Below, piece by piece: positions 6,049-9,172 of a DNA stretch of 9,172 nt; the stretch's first letter is position 1, and every line of letters starts with the position of its first letter. The position numbers and the translations under genes are program-made. The DNA is from Acidobacteriota bacterium. GTDB taxonomy: Bacteria > Acidobacteriota > Vicinamibacteria > Vicinamibacterales > Vicinamibacteraceae. Location of the stretch: NCBI GenBank assembly GCA_013695405.1, contig JACDAO010000341.1, forward strand, positions 1-9,172, given 5' to 3'. The notes beneath the pieces are model-generated. The model did no database searches. It worked only from the letters and a program-made list of their open reading frames with translations, and was not told where the DNA came from.

Positions 6049-8433
6049 GTGTCTGCAATCCGTGGTCTGGTGCTGCCGCTCGCCTGTCTCGTCGTGCTCT
6101 GTGGCAGCCGTCCGGCGCTCGCCCAGTCGGCCTCACGCTGGTTCCTGGCCGAGGGCGCGAACAACGCCGTGCTCGAGCAGGAAATCCTGGTGGGCAACCC
6201 GTCGGCCACCGACCTGACGGTGACGGTGACGCTGCTGCCCGACGCCAGCGCCGTGCTGACGCCGGCCAACATGGTCCTGGCCAGGATCTTCCCGCTGAAG
6301 GCCAGCAGTCGGTTGACGGTGCGGGTGGCGCAGGAGTTCGCCGGCCTCAATGGCGCCGCGTCGGCGGAGGTATCGGCGGTCCTTGCCGGCACCACCACCC
6401 CGGCCGACATCGTGGTCGAGCGCTCGATGTATTTTCCGGACGGCAGCCGCGCCGGCGGCCACAACGCCAGCGGCGTCACGCAGGCGGCCGAGCGCTGGAT
6501 TCTCGCCGAAGGTGCGAGCGGCACCTTCAGCACCTTCATCCTGGTCGCCAATCCCAACCCGACCACTACCGCGATCCGGGTGACATACCTGAAGAGCACC
6601 GGCGACGCGGTCGCATTCGACGCGACCGTGCCGGCCAACAGCCGGATTACGTTCTGGCCGCAGAACGACTACCCGGCGCAACTGGGCGCCGCGGAGTTCT
6701 CCACCGTGGTCGAGAGCACCGAGGCCGGCAAGCCGATCGTCGCCGAACGGGCGATGTACTTCGATCCGGCGCCGACCGGCAGCCGCTTCGCCCGGAGCGG
6801 CCACGCCGCGCTCGGCGTGCCCGCGCCGAGCGAGACCTGGTACTTCGCCGAAGGCTTCACCGGCGGCAACGCCCAGACTGCCTTCGAGACCTTTCTGCTG
6901 CTGGCCAACACCAACGGCGTGGCCGCCACTGCCACGGTCACCTATCAGCTGGACAGCGGCGAGGCCGTCACTCGTGACTACCTGCTGCCGCCGAACCAGC
7001 GCCTGACGGTGTGGGTCGATCAGGAGGGCCGGACCTTCGACCAGCGCCTGCGTGCCTCGTCGTTCGGCATCAGCGTCTCGTCGACGCGCGCGATCGTGGC
7101 CGAACGGTCGATGTACTGGGGCCCACCGTCGCCCGGTGATCCGTCGACCCCGACCTTCCCGTGGGTCGAGGGCCACGCGACCGCCGGATCGCCCGTCCTG
7201 TCGCCGCGCTGGACGTTCGCCGAAGGACGCGACGGCGAGGACATCGCGCAGCGGGGCTACAGCACCTTCCTGTTGCTGTCCAACCCGTCGCCGGCGCCGA
7301 TGACGGTCCGCGCCACCTTCGTGACCGAGGACGGCGGCGGCCTCACCAGCACGGTGGTGGTGCCCGCCCGCGGCCGCGCCAACATCTGGCCGACCGGGGC
7401 GCTGCCCGAGTTCGTGGCGCTGAGCCAGCGCCGCTTCGCTACCTTCCTCGAGAGCACGGGCGGTGAGCCGTTCGTCGCCGAGCGCGCGATGTACTGGTCG
7501 AACTACATCGGCGGCCACGTCAACATCGGCACGCCGTGGGCAGGTGCGATTGCCACGCCGACCCGACTGCCCGCACCCGTGACCGTGACCGGCTTCACGC
7601 CGACCCGGGTCCGCCTCAGTGGCGGCGAGTCGATCACGATCACGGGGACCGGCTTCTCCACCGACTCCGAGGTCAGCTTCGACGGCCTGCCGATGACCGT
7701 CACCTCGGCCACCGCGACGACGATCACCGCGGTGACGCCGGTGCGGACCACCGCGACCGGCTTCGGCGCGGTCGGCACCAGCCGGCTGCGCCTGACGTCG
7801 TCGGGCGCGACGCGCGCGGTCGGCACGGTGCAGCGAGTGTTCCGGGTGCTGGCAATCGGCGACAGCTTCACCGAAGGGCAGTTGGTAGCACGCCTGCCGC
7901 CGGTCCCACCTGCCACGGCGCCGACGCAGATCTACTCGTTCGCCGACCCGGCGTATCCCGAGGCGCTCGAGGATCGATTGCGCGCCGACCCGCAGTACGG
8001 CAGCAATGCCGAGGTCGACAACGCCGGCTTCTCGGGCGAGTGCGCAATTATCGTGGGCTGCTCCGGGAACCTGAGCCGTGGTGTAGACCGGATCGTGGGC
8101 CTGGTGGCGACGAAGAAGTTCGACGTCGTGATCATCCTCGAAGGGTTCAATGACCTCAATCACGACAGAACCGCTGCCCAGGTAGTCTCAGGGCTCCGGT
8201 CGATGGGCCAAAGCGCGCGTGCATCCGGAGCGACCGTGCTGATGGGCCGCATACACGTGATGCGAACAGACTTATGGACCGCGATCCGTGACATGGCCCT
8301 GGCCGAGATGTTCACGCGCGTGGACTTCGGCACCAGCATCGAGATCGGCACCGACAACGTCCACCCGACTCAGAAGGGCTACGAGCAGATGGCCAACGTC
8401 GCCTACAGCGTGATCAAGTCCGTGATTCGATGA
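6049..8433 (+). CDS. Secreted LAEG/VAER-repeat, IPT/TIG and intact SGNH-hydrolase protein
   Basis: This 794-residue paralog of the gene at 1706-4249 has the same domain order. The signal peptide is at about 1-25 (PALA|Q). Repeats start at W31, W150, W264 and W388 and close with VVERSMYF, VAERAMYF, VAERSMYW and VAERAMYW. An IPT/TIG domain spans about 511-598 (SGGESITITGTGF). The SGNH domain (600-794) has a full motif set: VLAIGDSFTEG with nucleophile S606, NAGFSGE (658-664, oxyanion glycine region), EGFNDL (N701) and DNVHPTQKGY with D769 and H772. It should therefore be an active extracellular esterase or lipase of the GDSL/SGNH superfamily. Deacylation of a polysaccharide is one option; the substrate cannot be deduced. 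A conserved cysteine pair C665/C671 follows block II. Codon use becomes less G/C-biased in the catalytic domain (about 8160-8280, with AGA, ATA and TTA). The GTG start is fixed by AAGGAG 8 nt upstream, 12 bp after the membrane-protein gene. Confidence 0.9.
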   Translation: MSAIRGLVLPLACLVVLCGSRPALAQSASRWFLAEGANNAVLEQEILVGNPSATDLTVTVTLLPDASAVLTPANMVLARIFPLKASSRLTVRVAQEFAGLNGAASAEVSAVLAGTTTPADIVVERSMYFPDGSRAGGHNASGVTQAAERWILAEGASGTFSTFILVANPNPTTTAIRVTYLKSTGDAVAFDATVPANSRITFWPQNDYPAQLGAAEFSTVVESTEAGKPIVAERAMYFDPAPTGSRFARSGHAALGVPAPSETWYFAEGFTGGNAQTAFETFLLLANTNGVAATATVTYQLDSGEAVTRDYLLPPNQRLTVWVDQEGRTFDQRLRASSFGISVSSTRAIVAERSMYWGPPSPGDPSTPTFPWVEGHATAGSPVLSPRWTFAEGRDGEDIAQRGYSTFLLLSNPSPAPMTVRATFVTEDGGGLTSTVVVPARGRANIWPTGALPEFVALSQRRFATFLESTGGEPFVAERAMYWSNYIGGHVNIGTPWAGAIATPTRLPAPVTVTGFTPTRVRLSGGESITITGTGFSTDSEVSFDGLPMTVTSATATTITAVTPVRTTATGFGAVGTSRLRLTSSGATRAVGTVQRVFRVLAIGDSFTEGQLVARLPPVPPATAPTQIYSFADPAYPEALEDRLRADPQYGSNAEVDNAGFSGECAIIVGCSGNLSRGVDRIVGLVATKKFDVVIILEGFNDLNHDRTAAQVVSGLRSMGQSARASGATVLMGRIHVMRTDLWTAIRDMALAEMFTRVDFGTSIEIGTDNVHPTQKGYEQMANVAYSVIKSVIR

Positions 8434-8460
8434 GGAGGACTCAGGGGGCAGGGCTGAGGC

Positions 8461-8500
8461 CTCGGATCGCCGAGAGGTAGCCGCCGGACTTGTCCGGCGG
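8461..8500. repeat. Two neighbouring hairpins, the second a strong G+C-rich palindrome (REP-like?)
   Basis: CTCGG (8461-8465) pairs with CCGAG (8470-8474) around ATCG. Six bases on, CCGCCGGA (8481-8488) pairs perfectly with TCCGGCGG (8493-8500) around CTTG. The pair occupies the spacer between two paralogs. No run of T follows, so it is not a standard intrinsic terminator on the plus strand. It could be a factor-assisted terminator, an mRNA-stabilising 3' structure or a dispersed palindromic (REP-like) element. The palindrome itself is seen directly; the dispersed nature is a guess. Confidence 0.5.
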
Positions 8501-8524
8501 GACCAGCGCCATCGAGCATCAGAT

Positions 8525-8554
8525 TTGCCCGGGGCGCGAGCGGCAGGCTATGCT
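8525..8554 (+). promoter_or_regulatory. Weak candidate promoter for the third paralog
   Basis: TTGCCC (8525-8530) and TATGCT (8549-8554) are separated by 18 bp, each matching four of six sigma-70 consensus positions. Transcription would begin near 8561, leaving about 26 nt before TTG 8587 but too little room for a leader on the GTG at 8569. Such matches are common by chance, so this is only suggestive. Confidence 0.25.
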
Positions 8555-8576
8555 CTGGGATCGCCGTCGTGGCGAC

Positions 8577-8581
8577 AGGGA
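8577..8581 (+). promoter_or_regulatory. Shine-Dalgarno AGGGA favouring the TTG 8587 start
   Basis: AGGGA lies 5 nt before TTG 8587. Starting there puts the first conserved Trp of the mature protein at residue 31, as in the paralog at 6049 and within one residue of the paralog at 1706. The in-frame GTG at 8569 has GGGA 8 nt upstream and would add six residues. Confidence 0.45.
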
Positions 8582-8586
8582 CTTCC

Positions 8587-9172
8587 TTGCTGACACAGAC
8601 CGTGGTCAGGCTCGTGCTCGCCGTCGTGCTCGTGAGTGGCAGCGCCGCCGTCGCAGCCGCGCAGGGAGCCAGTAGATGGTTTCTGGCCGAAGGCGCAAGC
8701 AACGGCACCTTCGACGAGGACATCCTGGTTGGCAATCCGTCGGCGGGAACGCTCTCCGTAATGGTCCGCCTGCTGCCGGCAGCGGACGCCGTGCTGACGG
8801 GCAGCAACCCCAGAACGTTCACCCTGCCGGGCACCGGCCGCCTGACCGTCAACCTGGCGCGCGAGTTTCCCGGACTGAACGGGGCGGCCTCCGCCGAGGT
8901 CTCCGCGGTCGTGCAGGGCACCACGTCGCCCGCCGACATCGTCGTCGAGCGTTCGATGTTCTTCCCAAGGACTGGCGCAGGCGCGTACGCCGGTGGCACC
9001 GGCGCCAGCGGCGTGATCGCGCCGGCCACCCGCTGGATCCTCGCCGAAGGATCCGGTGGGGTGTTCGAGACGTTCATCCTGCTGGCGAATCCAAGCCAGT
9101 CGCCGGTGCAAGCTACGGTCCGTTACCTGCGAGGCAACGGCACCACGCTGTCCGAGGTCGTCACCGTGCCGG
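8587..9172 (+). CDS. Third secreted LAEG/VAER-repeat protein (5' part only; continues past window)
   Basis: The frame is open for 195 codons to the right edge. The N terminus MLTQTVVRLVLAVVLVSG with VAAAQ is a clear signal peptide (probable cut AAA|Q). Repeat 1 begins at W31 (RWFLAEGASNGTF), contains DILVGNPSA and closes with ADIVVERSMFF. Repeat 2 begins at W150 (RWILAEGSGGVFETF) and is cut within it. The 119-residue repeat spacing equals that of the gene at 6049, so the two are close paralogs. Whether the full protein also carries IPT/TIG and SGNH domains, and whether any SGNH site is intact, cannot be seen. It begins 153 bp after the previous gene in the same direction. TTG 8587 was chosen over GTG 8569 from spacing and paralog length. 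Confidence 0.83.
   Translation, partial: MLTQTVVRLVLAVVLVSGSAAVAAAQGASRWFLAEGASNGTFDEDILVGNPSAGTLSVMVRLLPAADAVLTGSNPRTFTLPGTGRLTVNLAREFPGLNGAASAEVSAVVQGTTSPADIVVERSMFFPRTGAGAYAGGTGASGVIAPATRWILAEGSGGVFETFILLANPSQSPVQATVRYLRGNGTTLSEVVTVP

Noticed and set aside
6133..8163. 676-codon minus-strand open frame
   Set aside because: Antisense to the intact repeat/SGNH gene; the long frame arises because stops are rare in G+C-rich antisense frames.
8430..8480. 16-codon ORF overlapping the stop of the 6049 gene
   Set aside because: Short, Arg-rich, begins in the stop overlap and runs through the hairpin; no support as a gene.
8481..8500. Palindrome as an intrinsic terminator
   Set aside because: No T-run follows on the plus strand (GACCAGCGCC comes next), so the standard terminator form is not met.

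Overview
The window is a G+C-rich bacterial stretch with strong G/C preference at third codon positions. It carries one leftward gene, cut by the left edge, and at least four rightward genes, the last cut by the right edge. No tRNA, rRNA, CRISPR array, transposase or phage gene is visible. The gene content points to a soil-type Acidobacteriota, most likely class Vicinamibacteria: a secreted matrixin-like protease with a BACON-like tail, IPT/TIG proteins with SGNH lipase/esterase tails, non-ATG starts and a GT-C-like membrane protein. This placement is an inference from protein style, not from a marker gene.

Layout. (1) 1452 down to 1 (minus strand) encodes a secreted zinc metalloprotease with an HEVGHAIGLGH site and Met-turn, followed by the start of a BACON-like domain. 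(2) 1453-1699 is a divergent intergenic region with a G+C-rich inverted repeat and an AT-rich block containing a perfect TATAAT. (3) 1706-4249 encodes a secreted protein of four tandem LAEG/VAER repeats, an IPT/TIG domain and an SGNH-hydrolase-like domain that has lost its catalytic Ser, His and Asp. (4) 4312-6036 encodes a polytopic GT-C-like membrane protein. (5) 6049-8433, 12 bp downstream, encodes a full-length paralog of gene 3 whose SGNH motifs are intact. (6) 8434-8586 is a spacer with two neighbouring hairpins. (7) 8587-9172+ is the start of a third paralog, open at the right edge.

How the genes may work together. The rightward genes form a probable operon or operon-like array of exported multi-domain proteins, with a membrane protein of glycosyltransferase type placed between paralogs 1 and 2. 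A reasonable but unproven reading is a cell-surface or secreted glycan system. In it the membrane protein would transfer sugar to a lipid, polymer or protein. The active SGNH paralog would remove or move acyl groups on a glycan, and the catalytically dead paralog would act as a binding or structural partner. The divergent metalloprotease could be an independent extracellular enzyme or could process these surface proteins.

The most notable signal is the contrast between one paralog with an intact Ser-Asp-His set and a neighbour in which those positions are Asp, Gly and Tyr while the fold-defining motifs remain.
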